In this document: positions 45,581 to 58,879 of the stretch, in pieces
How positions within the stretch are numbered: the first letter of the stretch is position 1
Layout: each line of letters opens with the position of its first letter
Assembly: GCA_963978905.1 (NCBI GenBank)
Contig: OZ022259.1
Location: 54,330,727 to 54,394,726 of the forward strand
From: Trichostrongylus colubriformis
Taxonomy: Eukaryota; Nematoda; Chromadorea; Rhabditida; Trichostrongylidae
DNA: 64,000 nt
Reading direction: 5' to 3'
Translations under genes and position numbers: made by a program
The notes under the pieces: model-generated
What the model was told of the DNA's origin: nothing
Seen by the model: the letters and a program-made list of their open reading frames with translations, nothing else
Databases searched by the model: none

Positions 45581-47172
45581 GCACTCGCACTGACTCACCA
45601 CAAATAGATGGATGATTGAAGAACTTAAACTTCCGTGGACGATTCCTTTGAACACGGCTATATTAGGGTGAGAGGTGTTCGTATTGGGTAGGCCGAAGTA
45701 ATATCGAGCTAAGTAGCAGCGTTTGGCATGATGGCATGTTTTCCTACAAAAAATAGATACCAAAACCAAAGCACTCCCTTTCCGGTACAAAGCCCAAAAC
45801 CAATCGCGAGAATATTCACTAAGTTTCCGATCGTTTCTCTCGCTTTTCAAAGGCACCACTCATCTCCCCCTGCTTTACATCGTGGTTCTGCTTCTTATCA
45901 CAAAGTAAGCCTCAAGCTAATTGTGTGAGGCTCCAACCTCACACCACCGCTCAGAAGCATCTCTCAGCAGTTTGTTTGTTGGTGGATTAACGATCATATA
46001 CCGGTTTTTTGGGAGATAAAAACTCGAAACAACTGACATGCGGCTTGCATTCAATCCATGTGCGAAGCAAAAACCAGCTGAGTGACCCGTTAACGTACAA
46101 TCATGCCTTATAAAAACCACAACAACGGGAAACAACGGGCTAGCCCTTCCACAGAAGGCGTAATTCTGACAGTAACTTCATCGTGTAGAGAACCTAACGA
46201 GTGCCAAAAATGGGAATTTTTTCGCGTCTTACAACCCCTTTCCCATAAGCAACGTATGTAGCTGCCCTAGATGTTAGCGCCATTTTCTGCTTTCTAAGAT
46301 GTGACGAACTGAACTGAAAAGCTCTTGCGAACATACACCAAGACGAGCCCCTTTTTTCACACTACATACGCCTTCCCCTACGTACACAGGATACCTCGAC
46401 AGAGACGAGACCCTGTATGCAAGAGAACGGCAGAAGACTCACGTAAAAAACTTTCAATTCAATCATTCCTGGGTCTACTTTCAGGACCCAATTTTAGTCT
46501 AATGTGCCAAAATGGGAGTGTGTCGCAACATTCGATTTTAAGCTCAAGTTATCCCCGATACGAGCAAACGATGGCTAGTAGAGAAACACGGAGGGAGATA
46601 TAGTGTAAAATAACTCCCGAAAAGAGGAAAAGGCCCAAGTTTGCAACACTACAATCCGAAAAGAGCGGGGTCAGGAATGGGTAATGACAAAACGTAGCAT
46701 TTCTGTCGATTTTTTGGTATGTATATTTTACGGAAAGTGTTCACGTTGCGATACTTACGCCACTCATCAAAGCATCACTGGAGTGTGCATTACTCCCACG
46801 ACGTCCAAGTTAGTGAAACCGAAAATAGAATGTGCTTTTAGGATGAGGAGGGGGAAGGGGAATGAAGCGCATCGCGAATTTGTACAGTTAGCCGACAGTG
46901 AGCGGCGGAATTACCCGTCATTCATCGGACCGTATGCATGCGAACAATAGCGCTTGTTCGCCACTACCTATACGTTTAGTATCACCGTTTTACCACCCAT
47001 GCGGAACATGCTGCAGATATAACCAACGTTTTTTAAGGAAAGAAATCAAAACGGCATTGAATGATTCTCACCGAACGTGACAAAAGACATCGGTGGCTCC
47101 CCTTCACTCACGTGGCTGAAATGAATTTTTCCGGCATCACATTGGTTCAATTTCCAACGAAACAATCAAGAA
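45581..47172. other. Intergenic stretch, no recognised gene
   Basis: A scrap of a family A right end (aacttccgtggacgattcct, 45630-45650); otherwise nothing recognised. Confidence 0.35.
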
Positions 47173-47763
47173 TTACATCCGTGGGAGGGACGTCTTCCTT
47201 ACAAGGGAAAGATAGCGGGTCGGAGTGGGGTCATTTGCAATGAGACCTATATCACAGGACGCGCTTGAGACACTGATTTCAAATCTGGATTCTAAAATTG
47301 CAGAACGATTCTCTGAGCGGAGTAATGGAGGGTTTTTTTTGGAAAAAAAAAACAATACTATTATAGAGTAGGTTTGGGAGCCCATAGCGCGCGAACCGCA
47401 TGTTTCCGCGCAAAAGTGGTGTTTTCCGTGTTCACGGAAACAAATTACCCCACGGGACAAGTCTTTAGTCAATTCGTGAATATGACCAAATTTTGGGGAA
47501 AATTTATGAGCTACTGGGTGGTAACACATCAAACAAAGGCCAAGCCGATGCAAGCCGATATCCTTGCCGAGCGCTCTTATTTGGCGCTTGAAGAAGCTCA
47601 AGTCAATGCCACATTTGTCCCCATCTTTTGACTCCATGCTGCGCGTTCCTTGACTAATAGCCATCACAACTATATGAAATGATCTCACAATTACACGGGG
47701 AGTTAGGATACATGACGCATTCCTACGGCATTCAACACTATGGATTCTACAGCACAGATTCAA
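47173..47763 (-). other. Unassigned long open frame with an opposing open frame
   Basis: A 196-codon minus-strand frame overlaps an 85-codon plus-strand frame at 47374-47631. The minus frame has Cys/His-rich text such as FREHGKHHFCAETC and a helix DLSFFKRQIRALGKDIG; the plus frame reads FTETNYPTGQVFSQFVNMTK. Either could be a relic of a mobile-element protein or chance. I recognise no family and see no clear splice context. Confidence 0.2.
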
Positions 47764-48469
47764 AACTTATTAAAGACTAAAGACAGTGATAGGCGCAATG
47801 TGGGTAACGAGAACACCTTCAGTGATTCATCTGAATAAAATTTACTTGTCTATGAAGATTATAGTGACGAAGTTTCCGATAAGATTGGGCGCCATCGGGT
47901 TCATGAGAGCTGTCTCTTTTGGCAGTTGCCTCTTTTAACAGAGCACGCCCCTTCGGTAACAGTGTCCGCCTCCTTTCGGAACAACGGTGACGAGTGGGTC
48001 CTATTTCTCAACACCTAACTTTCATATTGCACAATTTTTTCATAATCTTTCATCCATAGTTCGAACTACCCCTCACAGTGCCTTTCAATCCTGGCAGGCA
48101 GCAACCTCCACCTTTCCCAGAGAAACCGGAAAAGTTTCAGTCAGGAAACCAAACGAAGCTCTAGTCTAGCGCGGTTCATTGAGTCACTCCATAAGTCCTC
48201 ATCATATATGACAATGTTCGACCAAAAAAAGTAGCTTATCAGAAAGAAAAAGGACAGAAAAGCTTATTTGATCTGGACGAAGAGTATTTTAACGAGATAT
48301 GGCCAAAATTGAAAGAAAGACGAGGCATCATCCAGGAAGTTCCATCTCGAAAATTGCGCGTACACAGCGACATCGCATTGAATTACAGAGGCGGACTGAA
48401 TGCCGCGACGTTATGACATCAACTATATGTAGAGGGGTAGTAGGCACTAGAATAGAGGAAAAAACCCAT

Positions 48470-48734
48470 TCACTTAAGAAATACACAATCCAGGGATAGT
48501 AAGGGAGCCTTTAGGACATTTTCAAGCTGATATCGCTCGGTTATAAATTTTTCTAACAACCCTTCGCCCCAAATAGATTTGGTGATGTCATACGCGGAAC
48601 TCTTTAGCTTCGGCATTTTTAATGGCTTTTTCGAATCAAACATATCGATGCAGATAGATATAACCGAGGAGAAATGCAAAACGATGTATGTCACGACAAT
48701 GTAACTGATGCTGCAGCATGTTGAGCCTGTGTGA
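48470..48734 (-). other. Candidate terminal exon, unknown membrane protein
   Basis: On the minus strand an acceptor-like tctcacacag precedes a frame reading STCCSISYIVVTYIVLHFSS (hydrophobic, possible membrane segment), then MFDSKKPLKMPKLKSSAYDI and GEGLLEKFITERYQLENVLK, to a TGA at 48470. Composition and length are exon-like. No partner exon was found, so function and reality are open. Confidence 0.25.
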
Positions 48735-49680
48735 GATGGCAAAAATTCAATGGAAAGTACGACTGCACCCAGCCTTAGCGAGTTAGCACAAACACGCGAG
48801 AAGCCTTTTACAAGATGTAGTCCTCAGCAGTATCATGGGCGAAGGAGAATTCGAAACATACGAATATTTCCGAAAATTTCTTGGTGCAACTTAAAAGCCG
48901 AGTAAAGAAGAGATCCTGGTCGAAAAACGAAAAGAAAACGATTCGTAATTGAGGACGCCCTCTTGAGCCCAACTAGAACGCATTCAAACATTCAGATCAG
49001 CCATATTCGGAGTTTCAGTGTTTTCAGTCGTTCAAAAAGGCTTCTTGGCCATGTAAAGAGATGGTCTGCCCACTGGCAGCTCCCTTGTTAACGACATTAA
49101 AACAATCCAGTTTGGCTAAACTTCAAATTAAAATGGAATTCGACGATTTTTTCACGGCCTCTCCATGTCCTTTTGTTTTCGCCCCAGGCTCGTGACTGAT
49201 ATTCCATGCATATCTGGCAATCCCGCACGTAGACTTGACCTTGCGCCGAACGACTTCCTTTTATGGGCCCATATCAAATATTGGTCTTATGACTGATAAC
49301 AGCGACATCGACCAAGGAACGGAAATGGCCTATTGGACAGCAACGGCAATGACCAGTGTTTACCAATCGTTTAATTGAAGTTCCATTCAGGAAATGATTT
49401 CAATGGAGAAAATGTGAATCGGGTATCGGGTAAAATGGATCCTTCTAACGTTTTTTCGGGCGGGGCTCGCCTTTTCAGCACATAAAAGATGAGAACGAAA
49501 GACCTTTTCGGAGTGAATCAATCAAATTTGGCATGCGCCACACAAAAGGATTCTATTTTCCGTTCAAAATTGTGATGGAAGTCGAGTGCCACATGACCCT
49601 GCAAAAAACTAGCAAAGGCCAATCAGTGCACAAATCAGTGTTCTTTTTTCTTCTCAAAAAGTCTGGTACCGATTCGATCA

Positions 49681-49712
49681 GTCTGGGGGGAGGGGGGGGG
49701 GGGGGAAGGGGG
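49681..49712 (+). repeat. G-rich run
   Basis: About 25 G in three blocks broken by single A. It explains the proline-rich frame on the opposite strand, which is not a gene. Confidence 0.8.
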
Positions 49713-49849
49713 AAGTTGTTCGGACTGTGTGGGTATGGATACAGGATTTGATCCCGCCAACAGGAGTGGCGCCCCATTTCACAACACCACCTGCTTTCTA
49801 TCCTTTTTTTATTGCATATCAAGAGGACAGAGCCGAAACCTACCAACGT

Positions 49850-51099
49850 CGTCAGGATGCGCCATACACCCTTCTTCTATAGAGAAGATTTTCAATGCAC
49901 AATCGGCATAGACAGAGTCCACCTAAGTGAGAGCTTACAATTTCACAGAATCACATGGCGTCAGGTAAAAGAGGTAAAGAGGTAGAAGGGCTTGGCTGTC
50001 GTGATCGGCATCGGAATCACTGGAACATACTGCTACTATTAGATGCTGCTTATCCGGTCAGCGCCATATACGCACTCACTATAATTTGAATTAAGAATTA
50101 TGGGTTTTTATGGGTTTTTAAAAGTTTGCACTGAACAACGTGAAATTTGCAATTTATACCAAAGACTCGAAAGGTTTTTACGGAATCAGTTGCAAAAATC
50201 GTTGCGAAAGAGTTTTCTGGAGACTTATAGGGCAATAAGGCTCAAAAAAGGCTATTTTGTTAAAGCCTTTTGAGTCTTTTGGAACAAATTTTGCAAGTCG
50301 CGCATTGTTCAATTCACATTAAGGTCAACATGAGGCTTCGGACAAGACAATGCTCAGGTTTTCTATCTATTAAATTATCAATTCCGAGCTTACTACTATT
50401 TTTTTCATTCAGAGCTGCATAAATTTGTGAACACCAAAAGCCTAATTACATTATAGGAGCTCTAAAAATAAAGTCAGACAGAGACGAAATGAAATGAATG
50501 GACTACCAGAGGACGACGAAAAATAGACGGCGTCTCACACAAGAGTGCAACACTGTGCTCGAGAACAAAGGACGTTTTTCTATCGCGCAAGGCTGGAGGA
50601 GGCCGTTGTGGGAGGGCTCCCTGGGGAGCTGAAATTCAAATGAAGGAGAGATGCTAAGTGCATTGTCTGAGTACTATTGGGACATTCATGAAAAGCCGCT
50701 GCAGCAGTAGCTGTAACACATTACATATGATTGATATACACGAAGCTAAAACATAGCCATTCATCAAAACTTATGATTTCCCGATTATATCGAGAGCCTC
50801 GCAAAAAAAAGCCATTCATCAAAACTCATGAGATACCGGGAACGCTACAGCAGATGATTTCAAGCTGCGAGACGAATAGACTGCAGCCAGACCTAGAATA
50901 GGCCTAGAATAGTCTTAACGCGTATTCCAATCGAATGAAGAAATACGAAGGCCAATACAGTGTTTCCAGTTCGTAGAAGTTGCTCACAATAATTAGAACT
51001 GGAATAATCTAACCTACAAAAGAGTCATCACACTCAAAATGAAGTCTTGGAAAAGCAAGAAAGTTTCTGCATGGACAATAAGGCGTGCAGCGTTAGGTC
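49850..51099. other. Intergenic stretch, no recognised gene
   Basis: AT-rich. A short near-tandem tgggtttttatgggttttta at 50100 and a 60-bp repeat of gccattcatcaaaacttatg (50756, 50812) are the only structures noticed. Confidence 0.4.
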
Positions 51100-51591
51100 T
51101 TAAAGGCACACCACGCGATAAATTGTGAGAGTTATCGCGCGTATTACTGGACGTAAAGGCCCTGCTTCATCCACCAGTGAAGAAAAATGAACCAAATCCC
51201 TTCACATCCACCAAAAATAGAACCCCCTGTATTCAGTCCCCGTACGAGTTTTGGAGATTGTAGAAGAGCTTTTACCCGGTGATATCGCGCAAAATGCTAC
51301 GGTATCACCTGTTCTCCCCTGTTGAAGCTGCCTTCGCTATTGATATCACCGCCTTATCTTGTCTTATCGCAAGTTTCCTTCTCCACGTAAGAGCCACGTT
51401 GGAAATTTGTTCGTCTAAGGCCAGGAGTGATTCGGCTCGATGGGCTCAACTCGGCTCGGGTTGAGCGCGATTATCACCGCGAGGATGCACTACAGAGCCG
51501 CAACAAGGGTGCAACCTGGCCACCTATCTAAGGACCTACTTCCCTCAAGAAAGTAAGACACTAATGTGATTATCGCGTGGTGTGCCCTTAA
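51100..51591. mobile_element. Family F TTAA-type MITE, copy 1 (492 bp with flanks)
   Basis: Left ttaaaggcacaccacgcgat and right atcgcgtggtgtgcccttaa are inverse with one difference, and TTAA is intact at both ends (51100-51103, 51588-51591). The interior cttatcttgtcttatcgcaa is the inverse of the core in copies 2 and 3. Confidence 0.85.
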
Positions 51592-54430
51592 CGCGGCGTC
51601 GCACCGTACTTGCGGCGCGTTTGCGCGAAACTGATCCGGATGGCTTATACCAGGCTCCATGCCGTTTAAACTTGTCTCAGTAGTGAGTAGCAAATTTTAT
51701 GGGACGTCTCAACTTGGGAGTACGCATCCCAACCCTTTACCAGCAAATAAATCCACTGAAATACAGCCATGACCATAATAACGGAGGGGGTGCCTCATAA
51801 TTGACAATCCATGGCGAGAATACAATAACATGCTGATTGTGACTCATAAGTCCATTCACTGGTTTTGGCCAACAGAACTGTGGTCTAATAATTACTCATT
51901 CGCTGTTATACTGCCCTTCCATTGGTCCATTTCCAAGGAAAGGACACTACATCGAGTAGACAAAAAAGAGATGCTCACGACAGAGTGATGCAGAAGACGA
52001 CGCCTATGAGACAAACTCAATCGTTTGAGCAATCAACCTGTCGTCTCGAATTTCATCCGGCTGGTTGCTATCATAGCAAACACCCCTCAGAGCAAACGAG
52101 GTGGCACAGCATCTTTAGGGCACCTCAACAGCTATTGACACAACAGAAATACATGCTCAGGGTGAGATTTCATGTACGTTGCGTGAGCGAGATATGATAT
52201 GATCGATGACGTCACTTCACCCGGATGGGGTCCTCCCAGAAATCACACATAAAATAAAGACATCGGAAGTGGTAAATTCGGCAGATCGTGAAATAATCAG
52301 AGGATATGAAGTAAGAGTGTTTAGCAGTGTAAAAGTAGTGAAGGAAAGAAATAAAACGGCGAAAGACTCGATAATATGATCCTGGGAACCCCCCTTCTGG
52401 TCACCTCCTTCGCGCCCCTCTGCGTCACTAGCCGGCGGGGTAGGTCCAGACAAGCGAGGGGCTAAGTCAACCGGCCGCGAACGTTGTCCCGGCAACCGCC
52501 TCGCCAGATGCGCGGTAGCGTGACTTGCAGTGCTACAAGATCGTGATAAGATCCCAACCCTTTTTGAATGTTTCGACACACCTCCCCTATCATACTGGAA
52601 TGTTGAAATGAAAATGCAGGCCTTCAAAAAAGTGCAAAAAAAGATTTTTGGTCGATGAAGAAGGAGGCATATCCAAGGAAAAAACGTTGACCATTGAATA
52701 CAATGAGTTATAGTTATAGGAAACGTAAATCGATAAGAAAGACACACTAACAAAGTGAAATCCTAAGAAAGAAAAAGGCAAAGAGGTGATGAACTTTATT
52801 TGAAAGAAGTAATAACGAAGAAATGTTAACAAAACTAAGAAATGATCAGCTATCCATGCGCCAATTCTGGGAAAATTTTGATGGTTAAGCCTCATGGGAA
52901 GCTAATCGACCACATTAAGCACCATACCGTACAAAGACGGAGAAAGGCCAGTGAGTCAACTGTCACGTCAATCAAATTGACTGGCAGTTCGTCAACAAAG
53001 AATAACACGCTATGTAAAAAATACAAAAACCAAATGGGAGATTTGCAAGATGTGTCGCCATCATACGAATAATTCGAAAATGGAATTTTTGAGTTACCCT
53101 GGCTAAGCCACAAAAACCATGTATTAACTGATGCCCAGAAGGGCTGGTAGGGGCAGAGAGACCGAATCAGCGCGCAAATGACATCCCTATAAGAAAAAAA
53201 AATCCATGGCGCATTTTGAAATGAATTGAACTCCTCAAGGCATTACTCCTGTCGTATCTATTTGAGGAAACCAATGAATCAAGGTGGAGATGTGGCGTTG
53301 CATTCATCTCCACTCTCCTCCTCTCCCAGCTCCCTTTTTTCACCCACTGCTATGCAATCTATTTATTTTCCGAGCTACCCATCCTCCAGATCAGCGCCAC
53401 TTTTGCGAGCGCGCTTTCATTTGTCTTTCCATGGCTAGCTACTAGCAGTTCCTCTCTACCGCCCTTTTTTGGCCACTTCTACGTCGCTTGCTTCCAAACT
53501 AGTTAATTGGTCGTCGTTTTCGGCCTTAGGAATCCTTGTGTTTCACGACTCTCCCCCTCATTCCCTTTTCACCAGCATCAGCATGATACAACTGATATAA
53601 AACACTGAGGAATTGCTTGTCTTGCAGAAGATCTCGAAAAGGAAGGAAGGATAGGGTACGACATGAAGGCCACACAAAAAAACACGCTAACCCTAAAAAC
53701 CTAGGCTAAAGGGGGGGGGGGCCGCCACTAACAATAAGACGAAATTCGCGTTGTCGCGTGCTTTGTGCGACGCCGTGACTGCGAGTTACAGACGTCGTAT
53801 TAGGTCAGGCCCAAAGCGAGCCTGAAGTAAAAAATAATTTAAAATAAGGCGTAGAACACCGTCACCGCTTCAGCACCCAACCAATACGGCACCCCTAGCT
53901 GGCAACCGTCGCGTCGCATACGGGACATACGACGCGAATTTATTGTCCTAATGACGCAGACCCGGCTAGAGGTTGCGGTGGTGTTGTCCTGGTTATGGTT
54001 ACGACATGTTCTGCATTCACAGAACATCCCGAGTCACTACCTTTTAGCGGAATAATGTGAGGCAATGACAAATTCATCGAGACAAAGGAAAGGGAAAAAG
54101 AGATAAAGAGACCTAAACTTAAAATAGCGAAACCGGAAGGATTGGTGATCCCTAACACACCTTTTTACTGCGAACGTCTCCGAAACGTAGGACTGAATGA
54201 AGCCAATGAAACGTCCAATGTCCGCACTGTTAAAATCGTGCCAACGGAAGTAAGCCTGAAAAGAGCGACATTCGGTAAACGACAATCGGAATACTACAGA
54301 CGTAAACGGACGCAAAACACACGAGGCGTCCGATCGGAATCAGCAAAGTGAGCAATGGCAGGCGGAAGGAGGATTACTGCTGGAACAGATAGAGAAAAAC
54401 CTCGTTCAGGAAAGCGTCAAGGAAGTAAAT
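51592..54430. other. Intergenic stretch with family E fragment, no recognised gene
   Basis: 52257-52600 carries the family E core (gcgtcactagccggcgggg, gtcaaccggccgcgaacg) without clear termini. The rest, including open frames near 52.8 and 54.1 kb, is unassigned. Confidence 0.35.
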
Positions 54431-54440
54431 TCCATTAAAA

Positions 54441-54672
54441 GTGTCGTCCATGAACGTCCAAGAGCTAAAAGTGAAGAGGGCGGGGTCTCCGTGTGGATGC
54501 CCCCCCCCCCTTGGTCAGCCGCGGTCGGAGCGGGAGAAAGGGGTCGTTTATGTGATTTCTGTTCCCACTACGTGGCGTCTGCGAAAGCGGCGAACAGCGA
54601 GCGGTGGGCAGCCATCCAGAGACCCCGCCCCTTCGGCCAGGAACCCTTAGATGTCTGCGGACAATTCCTTCG
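54441..54672. repeat. GC-rich MITE fragment related to family A
   Basis: Core ggtcagccgcggtcggagcg with ggcggggtct/agaccccgcccc as inverted inner arms, and cgtccatgaacg / ggacaattccttcg near the edges. These resemble the centre and ends of family A elements but the long arms are absent. Confidence 0.4.
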
Positions 54673-55099
54673 AGTGAAAAAAAGGACTTCGAAAGATGCA
54701 TGAGAATGGCCGTAAGCAAAAAAATCGATATGACTGCACCAGTATCATCAAAGACGAGTAGTGGCTAGTCAGGACAAAATCGTAGGAAGGCGGAGTGTAC
54801 AGCTGTAATCGTCCAGGAGTTTTATGAAATATAAAAACATCATTTAGCCGTTTCTCGAGAGCGATTTTGTGGCCAGTGGTCGTTAGACATTTCCTGCACT
54901 CTCATTTTTTTTCTTGAAACCATTTTCCACTATACCAACGATGTTCTTATGGTTTTCTATTGTTTACTTTTTTGTGTACCCATAAAGAACCGAAGAACTA
55001 TAAAAGGGAAACATAGCGAGGAATGATCGAGATAAAAGAAGACCTTGAAGAGATGCTATGAAAGAGTACAAAGAGCAATGGCCATTTTAATCGGGAGCG

Positions 55100-55590
55100 G
55101 GACAGTTTCCCAGATTGTGCTGCAGTCCTTATCACTAACGAGCTTCCATGGGTACACATAGTTGAAGATATGCTGATAAGGGGTCGCCGCTGCACTTACA
55201 CCCAATCGAATCGCTATGGTCACATAGTTGTTCCCAGTAGGTAGCATTATGTGAGAACGCGACGTCGCACAAACCATTAGGCAGCAACCGTACTCAGCGA
55301 CGTATTGCCGCTGCCGAGTATAAATGCTTTCGTAATGTACAATTATGCAACGCGCGATTAGAGTAAACTCTGGCGAAGCCATATCCTGACCTAACGAGGT
55401 ATGACTATATAAGGTGCCCTTAAACCAAGCAATTTCGACTCGCTGGACACGGTGATCACGCCTTGGTAACTTTACGATCGGCATCAACTTTGCAGGTAAT
55501 GGCACTATTTGCCGCCATAGTAACCGGTATTTCAAAGCCAACCGCCGCCAATAATAAAACACTTAAAACAGTCAAACATGGAAAAAGTCA
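55100..55590 (-). pseudogene. Possible decayed gene for a secreted protein
   Basis: On the minus strand one frame gives a signal-peptide-like LTVLSVLLLAAVGFEIPVT and then CKVDADRKVTKA before a stop. Further on another frame gives a cysteine-rich NGLCDVAFSHNATYWEQLCD and SIGCKCSGDPLSAYLQLC. No ATG opens the first part, and stops or frame shifts separate the parts. This is inference from composition only; it may be chance. Confidence 0.18.
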
Positions 55591-55971
55591 ACACTCAAGA
55601 TGGTGACAGCGCAATGGCTCTTCAAGTACTCTCCAGACTCTCCTTCATTAGCGACTATCTTCATGTAATCTTCATGAAACAAACAGTCAATTAAATATCA
55701 ATAAAACAGATCAAGCTGACAATGAGCTTGAAACAAGGGTGCTTGAAGCCGTGACGGTCAGAGATATGCATATGGAGATCGCCACAGTCTGTGAAAGCCG
55801 AAGATTCTGTTGACCTCTAACGCCATAGGAATCCCTTAACATATCCCAGGTTCACAGAATCTCGACCATCTCAGAGCTAGACGGTAAACATAGTGAAAAC
55901 AGTGTTATTCCTTCTTTTAAATAATTTATCTTCGAAATCCACTCATAGTCTTCATTTGTTGATTATCTTTC

Positions 55972-56395
55972 TACCAGTTGGGCTGGCGCACACAACTGCG
56001 CGCGTCACACATGGAAGCATGCTGATTGGGTTTGATCGATATCGATCGATCGGTATCATCACTCGAACGGTTTCAGAAACGGGGAATTTGCAGAAACGGA
56101 AAAGGGAAACAAAATTCCTCCCGTTCATCTCGTCCTTATACCACTTTAGGAAATCAGAGTCCCAGCTTTGCTGCGACGCGAGATATCAATTTTTCGCCAT
56201 TCGCCTTTCAAGGCTCCTTATCAGCCCTTATCAGTTGCTATCACTTCCGTTCCATCACCACTGATGTCCCCTTACCACCCCTTATATCACTTTAAAAATT
56301 CTGAGTCCCAGCTTTGCTGCGACGCGAGATATGAATTTCGTGACAGACGGACAGACGGAGGGACAGACACGAAGCGTTTTAATATATATAGTAGG
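55972..56395 (+). repeat. Composite repeat J with oligo-GACA tail
   Basis: Starts accagttgggctggcgcaca and gcgcgtcacacatggaagca (also near 12795), contains the direct repeat gtcccagctttgctgcgacg at about 56159 and 56304, and ends with gacagacggacagacgga then gcgttttaatatatatagta. Confidence 0.6.
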
Positions 56396-56399
56396 GATA

Positions 56400-58800
56400 A
56401 TATTTTTCATCGTGTCATGGTCTTTATTTCCATGAATTTTGAACTACTTTTGTGTGCACCAACTTTGGTGTGTGAAATAAATAGATATTCCGAAGCAAAA
56501 AGTCAGAAAAGCTTCCGCGAAAGTGCGTTCACACAAGATTCTCAGGTCTAGCCAAATTTAGCTAAGCGAGACGAGGGATTCAGCGAATATGCACGGCTGC
56601 AGGTGAACTGTTTCATTCGGCAATAAGAGCTCTCATTCTTTCCTCCGAAACAACAGTTTTAGAACGCTGTAAAGATTAGTAGAAAGCTTTTTGGAAAATA
56701 GAAGTGTGCAACAGCGAAAACGAGTTTAAAGTGGAGGCAGCTAATTTACGCGAACATGCGTAAAAAGTACTTTGCAACGTGAGACACACTAGTCGAGGGA
56801 CTGGACTTGGACCGCATAAAGCTTCAAAAATCTGTTCTTGAGATCGACGAAATATCCTAAGCGACAGCTCGGAAAAAGAAACGAGCAAACAAACGAAGTG
56901 AAAGTTACTACAAGGATGTATCAAAGACCAAAAATATCAAAAACGAAGTGAAAGTTTTCTGGGATGAAAGATTCTTCACTGTTTCTTTTAATACACATAC
57001 CGGATGTATGGATGTATTAAAGAAACAGTAAAAAATTTACGGGCTTACTTCACAACCCGCTTGCTACATACAAGCTTGCTTTATGTAGCAAGCGGTTTGA
57101 GAGGGAAGGCAAAGTCATCTCTTCCGAAGGCAATGGACAAACCATGCCAGGGGATTAGAGAAACAACGGGCATAGAACGACGATTTCTTTCTTTGGATGG
57201 TTCCCCCAGTGCCAGATCAATCAGTTCGCCGCACCCTCAGTTCAGCTACCTTCATCAAGAACTATTGTAAGGAGTAAGGCGTGCGTGGATGGCCACGGAG
57301 TCAAATTTAGTCGATCAGCCGCTGAGGAGAGATAACTCAATGGGATGTCCGTGGGACCATGCACGCACATTACAGCTCACTTCAAATCCCACTTCAAACA
57401 GACAGCGTCAAAGCTCTTCATGGATGAAGAATCGTATATGCAAAATGTGAAAGAGAATAGATGCGAAATCACAAAATTTCCAAAAAATGACCGCTGATAA
57501 CAATCGATGACGTGAAAGGAAATGCATTCAATAGAACCGAAAAAATTGAAAATTTTGCCGCAGGCATCTAGCACATCTGTCGCATCCGATCAAAAGTCAT
57601 ATATGAACATGACTCGATTTTGAGAATGGAAGTTTTGCGATAAACCTGATTTCAAAAAAATTACTTCAAAAAATTGAGCACGATCAAAAATAGAAAGGAA
57701 TCACGTGTATAAAGAAGTAGAAGAACATTCAGACCGATACCGCTTTTTGACAATCGTTAGCACGACGAAAGTGGGGAACTACTGAAGGGCCCTATAAGAG
57801 GAGAGAAATAACAATAAAAGTATCCCTGATAGATACACAAAACATTAGAAAATAACAAAAAATCGATAAGAAGCAATAAAGAATCACATAGGTGATGATG
57901 ATATCTGCTGAAAACCTACGGGACCACCCATACCATTCCATATCGGACTTATCGATCAAAAACCAAATTCAATCGATAAAAAGAACAATGAGACCCGATA
58001 TACGAAAGAGAGACGTTGTGCGGTCGCTAGAACGGAGGGTGTGGCGCTGCTGTCCGACGATGGCGATCAAAGAATAGACAAATAACGGTCGATCAGACAT
58101 CGAGTGCTGCACATTGCACGAGGGCTCCATATCGGAGGAGCAGAGGCGATTGAAATGTGAGGGGGAGGTTTGAGAGGCAAGGAAGAAGCAATCAGAGAGC
58201 AGCAGGGCAAACGATAGGTTTCACAAGAAACCTTCAGAAAATTACCTGAGCAACAGCTGCATCAAACGGCTGCAATTCATCACAAAATCAAAAAAAGAAC
58301 CCAGCTGAACACCTTTGGGTGGGAATCCTCGGAACAACAGTAGGTACATACTTTTCTAAATAGTGCGGGCTTCGTGGAGACGGTAGCTAGGACATGCGCC
58401 AAAAAGCAATCAACTTATCAACACCTAAAATTCGGACCTTCCAGCAATCTCCATGACAAAACCGGAATCCAAAAAATGCTGGGAATGACCAGGAGAAGAA
58501 AGTTGCCCGTTTTGTTTATTCATATGTCTTTTGTTGGCTTCTGACGTTTGAATATATATTAGAGATGTCGGCTCGGACAATGTAGCCAAGAATCTAGCGA
58601 CGGAACCCCCAGATTCGAACTCCTTTCAAAATCACTAAGTACCGCACCTGAACATACACACAGAAACAAAAAGCCGGAAATCCTTGGTACAATCAAAAAA
58701 GTGAAAAATCAAGAAATTGAAAGAACAGCAGCACATTTGACTTCACGACGAGCAACATTTGAAGAGCCGTCGGAGGGCACAGCGCAGTTCAAATTTTTGA
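56400..58800. other. Intergenic stretch, no recognised gene
   Basis: A small palindrome at 56975-57030 (cactgtttcttttaatacac against gtattaaagaaacagtaaaa) and a palindromic gcttgctacatacaagcttg near 57058 are the only structures. Short frames at 57.0 and 57.9 kb are unassigned. Confidence 0.35.
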
Positions 58801-58879
58801 GCCAACTTGATTTGCTTCTCACTTTGGGTCCCTGACCACTTGACCTTCGCGTCTTTGCTCGTGGAGCCCTCTGGCCACA

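Noticed and set aside
49553..49846. Proline-rich minus-strand frame
   Set aside because: The proline run is only the complement of the G run at 49681-49712.
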